Assembly (NCBI RefSeq): GCF_018614575.1
Contig: NZ_JAGGOJ010000003.1
Location: forward strand, 434,001-498,000
DNA: 64,000 nucleotides
DNA from: Streptomyces sp. ISL-10
Lineage (GTDB): Bacteria > Actinomycetota > Actinomycetes > Streptomycetales > Streptomycetaceae
Reading direction: 5' to 3'
Positions within the stretch are counted from its first letter, which is position 1; each line of letters opens with the position of its first letter. The position numbers were made by a program, and so were the translations under genes. Positions 35,460 through 44,281 of this stretch are shown in pieces. The notes beneath the pieces were generated by a model, which did no database searches, was not told the DNA's origin, and was given only the letters and a program-made list of their open reading frames with translations.

Positions 35460-36302
35460 ATGGCCCATGTCGTACGCGCCGCCCTCGTCCAGGCCACCTG
35501 GACCGGCGACACCGAATCCATGATCGCCAAGCATGAGGAACACGCCCGGGAGGCGGCTCGGCAGGGTGCCAAGGTCATCGGCTTCCAAGAGGTCTTCAAC
35601 GCCCCCTACTTCTGCCAGGTCCAGGACCCCGAGCACTACCGCTGGGCCGAGCCCGTCCCGGACGGGCCGACCGTCCGCAGGATGCAGGACCTCGCCCGCG
35701 AGACCGGCATGGTGATCGTGGTCCCGGTCTTCGAGATCGAGGGCGCCGGCTTCTACTACAACACCGCCGCGGTCATCGACTCCGACGGCAGTTACCTCGG
35801 CAAGTACCGCAAGCACCACATCCCCCAGGTCAAGGGGTTCTGGGAGAAGTTCTACTTCAGGCCCGGCAACGCGGGCTGGCCGGTGTTCGACACCGCCGTC
35901 GGCAAGGTCGGCGTCTACATCTGCTACGACCGCCACTTCCCCGAAGGCTGGCGCCAACTCGGACTTGGTGGAGCCCAGTTGGTGTACAACCCGTCCGCGA
36001 CCCACCGCGGTCTGTCCTCCTACCTCTGGCAACTGGAGCAGCCCGCCGCCGCGGTCGCCAACGAGTACTTCGTCGCCGCCATCAACCGCGTCGGCATCGA
36101 GGAGTACGGCGACAACGACTTCTACGGCACCAGCTACTTCGTCGATCCGCGCGGCCAGTTCGTCGGCGACGTCGCCAGCGACAAGGAGGAGGAACTGGTG
36201 GTCAGGGACCTCGACTTCGACATGATCGAGACCGTGCGGCAGCAGTGGGCGTTCTACCGGGACCGCCGCCCCGACGCGTACGAGGGGCTGGTGCAGCCGT
36301 GA
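35460..36302 (+). CDS. Beta-ureidopropionase (N-carbamoyl-beta-alanine amidohydrolase), nitrilase superfamily
   Basis: 280 residues. The catalytic Glu-Lys-Cys triad is visible: E44 in GFQEVF, K118 in KYRKHHIP, C155 in VYICYDRHFPE. It hydrolyses N-carbamoyl-beta-alanine or N-carbamoyl amino acids to the amine, CO2 and ammonia, the third step of reductive pyrimidine degradation. AAGGAG at 35448-35453 precedes the ATG. The upstream 169 bp contain CTACG-TG-CGTAG (35415-35426), a possible operator. The stop overlaps the aminotransferase GTG. Confidence 0.92.
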   Translation: MAHVVRAALVQATWTGDTESMIAKHEEHAREAARQGAKVIGFQEVFNAPYFCQVQDPEHYRWAEPVPDGPTVRRMQDLARETGMVIVVPVFEIEGAGFYYNTAAVIDSDGSYLGKYRKHHIPQVKGFWEKFYFRPGNAGWPVFDTAVGKVGVYICYDRHFPEGWRQLGLGGAQLVYNPSATHRGLSSYLWQLEQPAAAVANEYFVAAINRVGIEEYGDNDFYGTSYFVDPRGQFVGDVASDKEEELVVRDLDFDMIETVRQQWAFYRDRRPDAYEGLVQP

Positions 36303-37579
36303 CCGACCTGTACCGCCGCCACAAGACCGTCCTGCCCGACTGGCTGGCCCTCTACTACGACCGGCCCATCGAGATCACCCACGGCGAGGGCCGCCATGTC
36401 TGGGACGCGGACGGCAACCGCTACCTCGACTTCTTCGGCGGCATCCTCACCACCATGACCGCGCACGCCCTGCCCGAGGTCACCAAGGCGGTGAGCGAGC
36501 AGTCGGCCCGGATCATCCACTCCTCCACCCTCTACCTCAACCGTCCCATGGTGGAGCTCGCCGAGCGCATCGCCGGCCTCTCCGGCATCCCCGACGCCCG
36601 CGTCTTCTTCACCACTTCCGGCACCGAGGCCAATGACACGGCTCTGCTGCTCGCCACTGCCCACCGCCGCTCCAACCAGATCCTGGCGATGCGCAACAGC
36701 TACCACGGCCGGTCCTTCTCCGCGGTGTCCATCACCGGCAACCAGGCCTGGTCCCCGACCAGCCTGTCCCCGCTCCAGACGCTGTACGTGCACGGCGGCG
36801 TGCGCACCCGCGGTCCCTACGCCCCGCTGTCCGACGCGCAGTTCATCCAGGCGTGCGTCGCCGACCTGGAGGACCTGCTCGGCCACACCCGCGACGTCGC
36901 CGCGCTGATCGCCGAACCGGTGCAGGGTGTCGGCGGGTTCACCTCGCCGCCCGACGGGCTGTACGCCGCCTTCCGCGAGGTGCTCGACCGGCACGGCATC
37001 CTGTGGATCTCCGACGAGGTGCAGACCGGCTGGGGCCGCACCGGCGAACACTTCTGGGGCTGGCAGGCGCACGCGGAGAACGGGCCGCCGGACATCCTCA
37101 CCTTCGCCAAGGGCATCGGCAACGGCATGTCCATCGGCGGCGTCGTGGCCCGCGCCGAGGTCATGAACTGCCTCGACGCCAACTCCATCTCCACCTTCGG
37201 CGGTTCACCCGTCACCATGGCCGCCGGCCTCGCCAATCTCGGCTACGTCCTGGAGCACGACCTCCAGGGCAACGCCCGGCGCGTCGGCGGGCTGCTCATC
37301 GAGCGCCTGCGGGCGATCGGCGCGGGCGTCCCCGCCGTACGGGAGGTGCGCGGCCGCGGCCTGATGATCGGTGTCGAGCTGGTGAAGCCGGGCACCGACG
37401 AGGCCGACCCCAAGGCGGCCGGCAAGGTCCTGGAGGCCGCACGTGAGAGCGGCCTCCTGATCGGCAAGGGCGGCGGACACAACACCAGCGTCCTGCGCAT
37501 CGCCCCGCCGCTGACGCTCACCGTCGCCGAGGCGGAGGAGGGCGCGTCCCTCCTCGAACAGGCCCTGCGCGCCGTCTAG
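36299..37579 (+). CDS. Class III PLP aminotransferase, probable beta-alanine transaminase
   Basis: 426 residues. RYLDFFGGILTTMTAH, FFTTSGTEANDTALLL, WISDEVQTGWGRTG and the PLP lysine in TFAKGIGNGMSIGG define class III (omega) aminotransferases. Placed between ureidopropionase and dihydropyrimidinase, it most likely converts beta-alanine or beta-aminoisobutyrate to the semialdehyde. GTG 36299 overlaps the previous stop (GTGA); the open frame further upstream lies inside the previous gene. Confidence 0.9.
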   Translation: MTDLYRRHKTVLPDWLALYYDRPIEITHGEGRHVWDADGNRYLDFFGGILTTMTAHALPEVTKAVSEQSARIIHSSTLYLNRPMVELAERIAGLSGIPDARVFFTTSGTEANDTALLLATAHRRSNQILAMRNSYHGRSFSAVSITGNQAWSPTSLSPLQTLYVHGGVRTRGPYAPLSDAQFIQACVADLEDLLGHTRDVAALIAEPVQGVGGFTSPPDGLYAAFREVLDRHGILWISDEVQTGWGRTGEHFWGWQAHAENGPPDILTFAKGIGNGMSIGGVVARAEVMNCLDANSISTFGGSPVTMAAGLANLGYVLEHDLQGNARRVGGLLIERLRAIGAGVPAVREVRGRGLMIGVELVKPGTDEADPKAAGKVLEAARESGLLIGKGGGHNTSVLRIAPPLTLTVAEAEEGASLLEQALRAV

Positions 37580-37613
37580 GGCCTGTCGTTCCCAGTCCAC
37601 ACGCGAGGAGACC

Positions 37614-39017
37614 ATGAGCACCCGCACCCTGATCCGCGGCGGTCTCGTCATCACCGCCGCCGACGAGATCCACGCCGACGTCCTGATCGACGACGGCCGG
37701 ATCGCCGCACTCGCCGCCCACGGCACCGCCGCCGCGGAGTCCTGGACGGCGGAGCGCACCATCGACGCGACGGGCAGGTACGTCATCCCGGGCGGAGTCG
37801 ACGCGCACACGCACATGGAGCTGCCGTTCGGCGGCACCGCCGCCTCCGACACCTTCGAGACCGGTACCCAGGCCGCGGCCTGGGGCGGCACGACCACCAT
37901 CGTCGACTTCGCGGTGCAGTCGGTGGGGCGCTCCCTGCGCGAGGGCCTCGACGCCTGGTACGCCAAGGCCGACGGCCGGTGCGCCATCGACTACGCCTTC
38001 CACATGATCCTCTCCGACGTCAACGAGTCCTCGCTCAAGGAGATGGACCTGCTCGTGGAGGAGGGCATCACCTCCTTCAAGCTCTTCATGGCCTACCCCG
38101 GCGTCTTCTACAGCGACGACGGCCAGATCCTGCGCGCGATGCAGCGCTCCGCTTACAACGGCGGCCTGATCATGATGCACGCGGAGAACGGCATCGCGAT
38201 CGACGTCCTCGTAGAGCAGGCGCTCGCCCGCGGCGAGACCGACCCCCGCCACCACGGCGAGGTCCGCAAGGTGCTGCTGGAGGCGGAGGCCACGCACCGC
38301 GCCATTCAGCTCGCCCGGGTCGCCGGCGCGCCCCTGTACGTCGTGCACGTCTCGGCCGACGAGGCCGTCGCCGAGCTCGCCGCGGCCCGCGACAAGGGGC
38401 TGAACGTCTTCGGCGAGACGTGCCCGCAGTATCTGTTCCTGTCCACCGACAACCTGGCCGAACCGGACTTCGAGGGCGCCAAGTACGTCTGCTCCACACC
38501 CCTGCGGCCCAGGGAGCACCAGGCCGCGCTGTGGCGCGGACTGCGCACCAACGACCTCCAGGTCGTCTCCACGGACCACTGCCCGTTCTGCTTCAGCGGA
38601 CAGAAGGAACTGGGCCGCGGCGACTTCTCCAAGATCCCCAACGGGCTGCCCGGTGTGGAGAACCGCATGGACCTCCTCCACCAGGCCGTCCTCGACGGGC
38701 ACATCACACGCCGCCGCTGGATCGAGATCGCCTGCGCGACCCCGGCCAGGATGTTCGGCCTCTACCCGAAGAAGGGCACCATCGCGCCCGGCGCCGACGC
38801 CGACGTCGTGATCTACGACCCGCACGCCGAGCAGACCCTGTCCGCCGAGACCCACCACATGAACGTCGACTACTCGGCGTACGAGGGGAAGGCAGTCACC
38901 GGACAGGTGGAGACCGTCCTGTCGCGCGGCGAAGTGGTCATCGAGCGGCGGCGGTTCACCGGCCGCGCCGGCCACGGCCTCTACACGCCCCGTTCCGCCT
39001 GCCAGTACCTGAACTAG
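37614..39017 (+). CDS. hydA: Dihydropyrimidinase (D-hydantoinase)
   Basis: 467 residues. Binuclear zinc site: GGVDAHTHMEL, carboxylated lysine in SFKLFMAY, IMMHAEN, YVVHVSADEA and VSTDHCPFCF. It opens dihydrouracil or dihydrothymine rings to N-carbamoyl-beta-amino acids; hydantoins are alternative substrates. GAGGAG precedes the ATG. The PGVENRMDLLH segment and GTIAPGADADVVIYDP are typical of the family. It differs clearly from allantoinase at 3.8 kb. Confidence 0.95.
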   Translation: MSTRTLIRGGLVITAADEIHADVLIDDGRIAALAAHGTAAAESWTAERTIDATGRYVIPGGVDAHTHMELPFGGTAASDTFETGTQAAAWGGTTTIVDFAVQSVGRSLREGLDAWYAKADGRCAIDYAFHMILSDVNESSLKEMDLLVEEGITSFKLFMAYPGVFYSDDGQILRAMQRSAYNGGLIMMHAENGIAIDVLVEQALARGETDPRHHGEVRKVLLEAEATHRAIQLARVAGAPLYVVHVSADEAVAELAAARDKGLNVFGETCPQYLFLSTDNLAEPDFEGAKYVCSTPLRPREHQAALWRGLRTNDLQVVSTDHCPFCFSGQKELGRGDFSKIPNGLPGVENRMDLLHQAVLDGHITRRRWIEIACATPARMFGLYPKKGTIAPGADADVVIYDPHAEQTLSAETHHMNVDYSAYEGKAVTGQVETVLSRGEVVIERRRFTGRAGHGLYTPRSACQYLN

Positions 39018-39029
39018 AAAGGCCACCTC

Positions 39030-40031
39030 GTGGATTTCGGACTCGTCCTGCAGACCGACCCGCCCGCATCGGCGGTCGTCGGGCTGATGCGGCGCGCGGA
39101 ACGCAACGGCTTCCGCTACGGCTGGACCTTCGACTCCGCGGTCCTGTGGCAGGAGCCGTTCGTCATCTACAGCCGCATCCTGGAGCACACACAGAAGCTG
39201 ACCGTGGGCCCCATGGTCACCAACCCGGGCACCCGGACCTGGGAGGTCACCGCTTCCACGTTCGCCACGCTCAACGACATGTACGGCAACCGCACCGTGT
39301 GCGGCATCGGCCGCGGCGACTCGGCGATGCGCGTGGCGGGCCGCAAGCCCAACACCCTGGCCCGGCTCGGCGAGGCGATCGGCGTGATCCGCGACCTGGC
39401 CGAGGGCCGGCAGGCGGTCGTCGACGGGCAGCCGATCCGCCTGCCCTGGGTGCGCGACGGCAAGCTGCCCGTCTGGATGGCCGCGTACGGGCCCAAGGCG
39501 CTGGCGCTCGCCGGGCAGAAGGCCGACGGCTTCATCCTCCAGCTCGCCGACCCGTTCCTCACCGAGTGGATGGTCAAGGCCGTGCGCGCCGCGGCAGCGG
39601 ACGCCGGACGCGACCCGTCGGCGATCACGATCTGCGTCGCGGCCCCCGCGTACGTGGGCGACGACCTCGCACACGCCCGCGACCAGTGCCGCTGGTTCGG
39701 GGGCATGGTGGGCAACCATGTCGCCGACCTCGTCTCCCGCTACGGCGAGCACTCCGGCATGGTCCCCGAGGCCCTGACCGCGTACATCAAGGAGCGGCAC
39801 GGCTACGACTACAGCCACCACGGCCGGGCCGGGAACCCCTCCACGGACTTCGTCCCCGACGAGATCGTGGACCGGTTCTGCCTCCTCGGCCCCGCCGAGA
39901 CGCACATCGAGAAGCTGAAGGCCCTGCGCGAGCTGGGAGTGGACCAGTTCGCCGTCTACAACATGCACGACGCGAAGGAAGCGACGATCGACGCCTACGG
40001 GGCGCAGATCATCCCCGCACTCACCAGATGA
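39030..40031 (+). CDS. LLM-class F420-dependent oxidoreductase (TIGR03842-like)
   Basis: 333 residues of the luciferase-like monooxygenase fold: MDFGLVLQTDPPASAVVGLMR, VGPMVTNPGTRTWEVTASTF, CGIGRGDSAMRVAGRKPN, LPVWMAAYGPKALALAGQ. I recognise it as the TIGR03842 group, repeatedly found beside hydantoinases. The members are predicted to use coenzyme F420, but no reaction is established to my knowledge. GTG at 39030 is 12 bp after hydA. Since the operon has no visible dihydropyrimidine dehydrogenase, it may do the first reductive step or a related ring reaction; this is a hypothesis. Confidence 0.88.
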   Translation: MDFGLVLQTDPPASAVVGLMRRAERNGFRYGWTFDSAVLWQEPFVIYSRILEHTQKLTVGPMVTNPGTRTWEVTASTFATLNDMYGNRTVCGIGRGDSAMRVAGRKPNTLARLGEAIGVIRDLAEGRQAVVDGQPIRLPWVRDGKLPVWMAAYGPKALALAGQKADGFILQLADPFLTEWMVKAVRAAAADAGRDPSAITICVAAPAYVGDDLAHARDQCRWFGGMVGNHVADLVSRYGEHSGMVPEALTAYIKERHGYDYSHHGRAGNPSTDFVPDEIVDRFCLLGPAETHIEKLKALRELGVDQFAVYNMHDAKEATIDAYGAQIIPALTR

Positions 40032-40055
40032 GCATCTGCTGAAGGGTCAGGCCTC

Positions 40056-41585
40056 ATGACCGCGACCGTCCCGCCCGTGCCCCCCGAAGGACCCATAGCC
40101 GACCCGGCAGGACGCGTCGAACTCCCGCCGGGCGGCCTGCCCGTCGACGGCCGTTTCGTCAACGACGACCTGCTGCCCGTGCCGGTCGCCCGCCGCCGCT
40201 GGACCACGTACAACTTCGCGGCGCTGTGGGTCGGCATGGCCCACAACATCCCTTCCTGGCTGCTCGCCTCCGGCCTCGTCGCGCTCGGCATGGACTGGAA
40301 GCAGGCGGTGTTCACCATCGCGCTCGCCAATGTCATCGTGCTGGCGCCGATGCTGCTCACGGGGCACGCCGGGCCCAAGTACGGCATCCCCTTCCCGGTG
40401 CTGGCCCGCGCCTCGTTCGGGCTGCGCGGCGCCAACCTGCCCGCGATGATCCGGGCGGCGGTGGCCTGCGCGTGGTTCGGCATCCAGACCTGGATCGGTG
40501 GCCAGGGCATCTTCGTCCTGCTGGGCAAGCTGTTCGGCGGCTGGGCCGAGGTGTCGAAGGTCGGCGGCCAGCCGTGGACGCTGTGGGTGTGCTTCGTACT
40601 GTTCTGGGCGCTCGAACTGGCCATCATCTACCGGGGGATGGAGGCTCTGCGCCGCTTCGAGAACTGGGCCGCGCCGTTCGTCATCATCGGCGCCCTGGTG
40701 CTGCTGGTCTGGATCGCCGGCAAGGCGGGCGGTCTCGGGCCGCTGCTCGACCAGCCCTCGCGGCTCGGCTGGGGCGCGGACTTCTGGCCGGTGTTCTTCC
40801 CCTCCCTGATGGGCATGATCGCCTTCTGGTCGACCCTGAGCCTGAACATCCCCGACTTCACCCGCTTCGGCGCGGGCCAGCGTGCCCAGATCTGGGGGCA
40901 GACGCTCGGGCTGCCGACCACGATGACGCTCTTCGCCCTGCTGTCCGTCTTCGTCACCTCCGGCTCGCAGGCCGTGTACGGCGCTGCCGTGTGGGACCCG
41001 GTCGCGCTCGCGGCCAGGACGGACAACGTCTTCGGCCTGCTCTTCGCGCTGGTGACCGTGCTCGTCGCGACGATCTCCGTGAACATCGCGGCGAACGTCG
41101 TCTCACCCGCGTACGACCTGGCGAACCTGGCCCCGAGGCTCATCAACTTCCGTACGGGCGCGCTGATCACGGGTGTCGTCGGGGTGCTGATCATGCCCTG
41201 GAAGCTGACCGAGACGCCCGAGCTGTACATCTTCACGTGGCTCGGCCTGGTCGGCGGACTGCTCGGCACCGTCGCCGGTATCCTCATCGCCGACTACTGG
41301 CTGGTGCGGCGCACCGTCCTCGACCTTCCCGCGCTCTACACACCCGGTGGACGCTACTGGTACACCGCCGGCTGGAACCTGCGCGCGGTCGCCGCGTTCG
41401 CGGTGGGCGGCGTGCTCGCGGTGGGCGGCTCGCACTCGGCGCCGGGGAAGGGGCCCTTCCCCGAAGACGGGCTGATCCCCTTCCTCAGGCCGCTCGCGGA
41501 CTACGGCTGGGCCGTGGGTCTGCTGACCTCGCTGCTGCTGTACGTGGCCCTGACGCGCGTCAACGGGCGGCGAACAGCGGCGTGA
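40056..41585 (+). CDS. NCS1-family nucleobase:cation symporter
   Basis: 509 residues, about twelve membrane helices. ARRRWTTYNFAALWVGMAHN, PFPVLARASFGLRGANLPAM, CAWFGIQTWIGGQG and SLNIPDFTRFGAGQRAQIWG are classic NCS1 motifs (uracil, allantoin, hydantoin and cytosine permeases). As the last gene of the pyrimidine/hydantoin operon it should import uracil, dihydropyrimidine or hydantoin. Allantoin is also possible, since the allantoin operon has no transporter of its own in the window. Confidence 0.94.
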   Translation: MTATVPPVPPEGPIADPAGRVELPPGGLPVDGRFVNDDLLPVPVARRRWTTYNFAALWVGMAHNIPSWLLASGLVALGMDWKQAVFTIALANVIVLAPMLLTGHAGPKYGIPFPVLARASFGLRGANLPAMIRAAVACAWFGIQTWIGGQGIFVLLGKLFGGWAEVSKVGGQPWTLWVCFVLFWALELAIIYRGMEALRRFENWAAPFVIIGALVLLVWIAGKAGGLGPLLDQPSRLGWGADFWPVFFPSLMGMIAFWSTLSLNIPDFTRFGAGQRAQIWGQTLGLPTTMTLFALLSVFVTSGSQAVYGAAVWDPVALAARTDNVFGLLFALVTVLVATISVNIAANVVSPAYDLANLAPRLINFRTGALITGVVGVLIMPWKLTETPELYIFTWLGLVGGLLGTVAGILIADYWLVRRTVLDLPALYTPGGRYWYTAGWNLRAVAAFAVGGVLAVGGSHSAPGKGPFPEDGLIPFLRPLADYGWAVGLLTSLLLYVALTRVNGRRTAA

Positions 41586-41970
41586 GCGCGGCGGCCGGCC
41601 GGTCGCGCCACATGTCCGCACCGCCCCCGCACACAGGATGGGCCGCCAGGAAGGCGGTCCACTCCACCCGCAGTTCCCGCACCCGTGCGGGGGGCCGAAG
41701 TCCGTGGCGTGCTCGCCGAGTACGCTGCGCAGCCAATAAGGTCGCGGCGGGCTCCATCACGATGAGTCCGGGCCTCCGGCTCGCGGGCCGCGGCCCCCCA
41801 CCCAAGCCGGAAGCGTCATGCTGCCGGTGGCACCAGACCGCCGCTCCACGGAGCGGACGCCATGAGTGCAGCACATGGTCGAGGGCCGCGCGGCGGCTTC
41901 CTGCACGGTGAACCTCACCCTGACCGGTCGTGTGCGGGGCGACCGTGGCAGGGCCATCGACAACCGTGCC
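41586..41970. other. Interval with possible gene remnant
   Basis: 385 bp between the NCS1 stop and a convergent SDR. The minus strand has coding-like fragments (VRELRVEWTAFLAAHPVCGG, ending DMWRDRPAAALTPLFAAR; and MSMALPRSPRTRPVRVRF in another frame), which could be the remains of a frameshifted gene, but they are too short to assign. No clear promoter or terminator is seen. Confidence 0.3.
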
Positions 41971-42762
41971 TCAGCGCCGCGACCGCTGTGCGGACACCAC
42001 CTGTCGGAGCGTCCTGTCGGCCATCCCGCCGCGCTGCACCCGTTCGGCGAAGCCGGGGAACTGTCCGGCGATCGCGCCCAGCAGCCTCAACTCCAGCGGA
42101 GCGACGTTGATCTCGGCCACATCGCGCTCCACCGCCCGCATCACCCCGGCCACCACCTGCCGCGGCGAGACCGTGCGGATGCCGGCCGGAGGTTTCGCGC
42201 CCGTCGCGGCGAACATTCCCGCGTCCCGCACGAAACCGGGCTGGACGATCGAGACCCCGACACCCGTGCCGTGCAGGTCCTGGCGCAGCCCGAGAGCGAA
42301 GCCCCGCAGTCCGAACTTGGTGCCGCTGTACAGCGAGGCGGACTTCGTGGCGGCCTTGCCCGAGATGGAGCCGACGAACGCCAGGTGGCCCCGGCCCGCC
42401 CCGACCATGGCGGGGGCGAGGAGGCGGGCGAGCATGGCGGGCGCGTGCAGGTTCACGGCGAAGGCGCGCTCGACCTGGTCGGGGGTGTAGTCGAGCAGGT
42501 CGCCGCTGGAGGGCAGGGCGGCGTTGGCGATCAGGAGGTCCGTGCCCGCGGCCTCGTCGGCGAGGCGGCGCACATCGTCGGGTTGGGCCAGATCAGCGAC
42601 GACCGCACGCGCGCCGTGGCGCTCGGCGAGCGGCCGAAGGGCGTCGGCGCGCCGCCCGGTCACGGTCAACTTGGCACCTCTCGCGGCGAGTTCGGCCGCG
42701 AGGGTGCCGCCTATGCCGCCGGTCGCCCCGGTGAGCAGAACGGTTGCTCCGGTGATCCGCAT
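41971..42762 (-). CDS. SDR-family short-chain dehydrogenase/reductase
   Basis: 263 residues. VLLTGATGGIGGTLAAELA (TGxxxGIG), LLIANAALPSSG (NNAG-type motif as ANAA), VGSISGKAATKSASLYSGTK with catalytic Ser-Tyr-Lys (YSGTK), and VQPGFVRDAGMF. The C-terminal extension NVAPLELRLLGAIAGQFPGF resembles DltE/YqjQ-like SDRs. Start 42762 has GGAGGG upstream; the longer open frame crosses the palindrome at 42781 and is not the gene. Substrate unknown. Confidence 0.9.
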   Translation of the reverse strand: MRITGATVLLTGATGGIGGTLAAELAARGAKLTVTGRRADALRPLAERHGARAVVADLAQPDDVRRLADEAAGTDLLIANAALPSSGDLLDYTPDQVERAFAVNLHAPAMLARLLAPAMVGAGRGHLAFVGSISGKAATKSASLYSGTKFGLRGFALGLRQDLHGTGVGVSIVQPGFVRDAGMFAATGAKPPAGIRTVSPRQVVAGVMRAVERDVAEINVAPLELRLLGAIAGQFPGFAERVQRGGMADRTLRQVVSAQRSRR

Positions 42763-42780
42763 CTGGTTACCCTCCAGTTC

Positions 42781-42798
42781 TGTTCGTTCGAACGAACA
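42781..42798. promoter_or_regulatory. Perfect 18-bp palindrome, candidate TetR operator
   Basis: TGTTCGTTCGAACGAACA is fully self-complementary. It lies 18 bp before the SDR start on one side and 19 bp before the amidase GTG on the other, between divergent genes. A TetR regulator is encoded just downstream of the amidase. The length and symmetry fit a TetR dimer or pair of dimers. Binding is inferred. Confidence 0.75.
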
Positions 42799-42817
42799 AT
42801 AGGGAGGCGGGGGCAGC

Positions 42818-44248
42818 GTGTCCACAGACCCATTCGGCGGACTCGTCGAGCATGTAAGGGCGTTGGCGGCGGGCGAGACCACGTCCGAGGCTCTCGTCAC
42901 GGGCGCTCTCGCCCGTATCGAGGCCACGCAGAGCAGTGTCAACGCCTTCCGCACCGTGCGCGCCGAGGCCGCGGTCGAGGAGGCGCGCGCCGCCGACCGC
43001 AGGCTCGCGGCGGGGGACAGGCTGCCGCTTCTCGGCGTGCCCGTCGCGGTCAAGGACGACACCGACGTGAGCGGGGTGCCCACCTACTTCGGCTGCGCGG
43101 GCGACATCCCGCCCGCGGCCGAGGACGGTGAGGCCGTACGGCGGCTGCGGGCCGCGGGCGCCGTGATCGTCGGCAAGACCAACTCGTGCGAGCTGGGCCA
43201 GTGGCCGTTCACCGAAGGGCCCGCCTTCGGGGCGACCCGCAACCCCTGGGCCGATGGACACACCCCCGGCGGCTCCTCCGGCGGCTCCGCGGCAGCCGTC
43301 GCCGCCGGACTGGTGCCCGCCGCACTCGGCTCCGACGGAGCGGGATCCATTCGCATCCCCGCGGCCTGGACCCACCTCGTGGGCATCAAGCCGCAGCGCG
43401 GCCGCGTCTCGGTCCACCCGTACAACGACTGCTTCCAGGGCCTGACCGTCAACGGCCCGCTCGCGCGTACCGTCGCCGATGCCGCGCTGCTGCTCGACGC
43501 CGCGTCCGGCCCCCACCCCGAGGAGGCCTACCGTCCCGCCGCGATCGACGCGTCGGCGGCCGCCCGCCGCGAACCGGGACCGCTGCGCATCGCCCTCGCG
43601 CTGCGCCCGCCGCTCACCCTCACCGGCACCCGCCCCCACCCCGAGGTGCGCCGCGCGGTCACCGCGCTCGCCGACTCCCTGGCCCGCCTCGGCCACCACG
43701 TCGAGGAGGCCCGCCCCCGCTACGGCCTCATCGGGCTGAGCTTCCTGCCCCGCGCCGCGACCGGCATCGCCGAGTACGCCGACCGGCACCCCGATCCGGC
43801 CCTGCTCGACCCGCGCACCCGGTCTGCCGCCCGCTCCGGTCACCGGCTCGCCCGCCTCGTGCGGGCGGCGCGAGCGCGCGAGGCGGCCCAGCAACGCAGG
43901 ATCGGTGCGTTCTTCGGCGGCTACGACGTCCTGCTCACCCCCGCCACGGCCGCCCCGCCGCCTCGCATCGGCGACTTCGACGGGTTCTCCGCCCGGCGCA
44001 CCGACATCGGCATCGCCGCGGCCTGCCCGTACGCCTGGCCCTGGAACGTGCTGGGCTGGCCCGGCGTGGCCGTGCCCGCCGGGTTCACGGCCGACGGACT
44101 GCCCATCGGCGCCCAGGTGCTGGGACCGGCCGGCAGCGAGGAACGGCTGATCTCTCTCGCCGCCCAACTGGAGGACGCCCTGCGGTGGTACGAGAAGCGT
44201 CCGCCCTCCTCCTACGGCCTTGCGGCGGCAGACTGGACCACCCCGTGA
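42818..44248 (+). CDS. Amidase-signature-family amidase
   Basis: 476 residues. The Ser-cisSer-Lys triad is clear: VAVKDDTDVSG (Lys), TPGGSSGGSAAAVAAG (cis-Ser), LGSDGAGSIRIPAAW (nucleophile Ser). It hydrolyses a carboxamide to acid and ammonia; the substrate is not predictable. GTG 42818 has GGGAGG at 42802-42807. It shares the palindrome with the divergent SDR and is followed by a TetR gene, forming a likely small regulon. Confidence 0.93.
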   Translation: MSTDPFGGLVEHVRALAAGETTSEALVTGALARIEATQSSVNAFRTVRAEAAVEEARAADRRLAAGDRLPLLGVPVAVKDDTDVSGVPTYFGCAGDIPPAAEDGEAVRRLRAAGAVIVGKTNSCELGQWPFTEGPAFGATRNPWADGHTPGGSSGGSAAAVAAGLVPAALGSDGAGSIRIPAAWTHLVGIKPQRGRVSVHPYNDCFQGLTVNGPLARTVADAALLLDAASGPHPEEAYRPAAIDASAAARREPGPLRIALALRPPLTLTGTRPHPEVRRAVTALADSLARLGHHVEEARPRYGLIGLSFLPRAATGIAEYADRHPDPALLDPRTRSAARSGHRLARLVRAARAREAAQQRRIGAFFGGYDVLLTPATAAPPPRIGDFDGFSARRTDIGIAAACPYAWPWNVLGWPGVAVPAGFTADGLPIGAQVLGPAGSEERLISLAAQLEDALRWYEKRPPSSYGLAAADWTTP

Positions 44249-44281
44249 CCAGCGGGAGCGCGCCGGTGGGACAATGACGCC

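Noticed and set aside
37518..39968. 816-residue minus-strand frame opposite dihydropyrimidinase and the LLM gene
   Set aside because: Mirror frame of two well-identified genes; Gly/Val/Asp/His-rich composition is typical of reverse-complement third-position bias.
41560..41874. 104-residue minus-strand frame after the NCS1 gene
   Set aside because: Some segments look coding but it overlaps the permease end, needs frameshifts to extend, and matches no family I know; noted only as a possible remnant.
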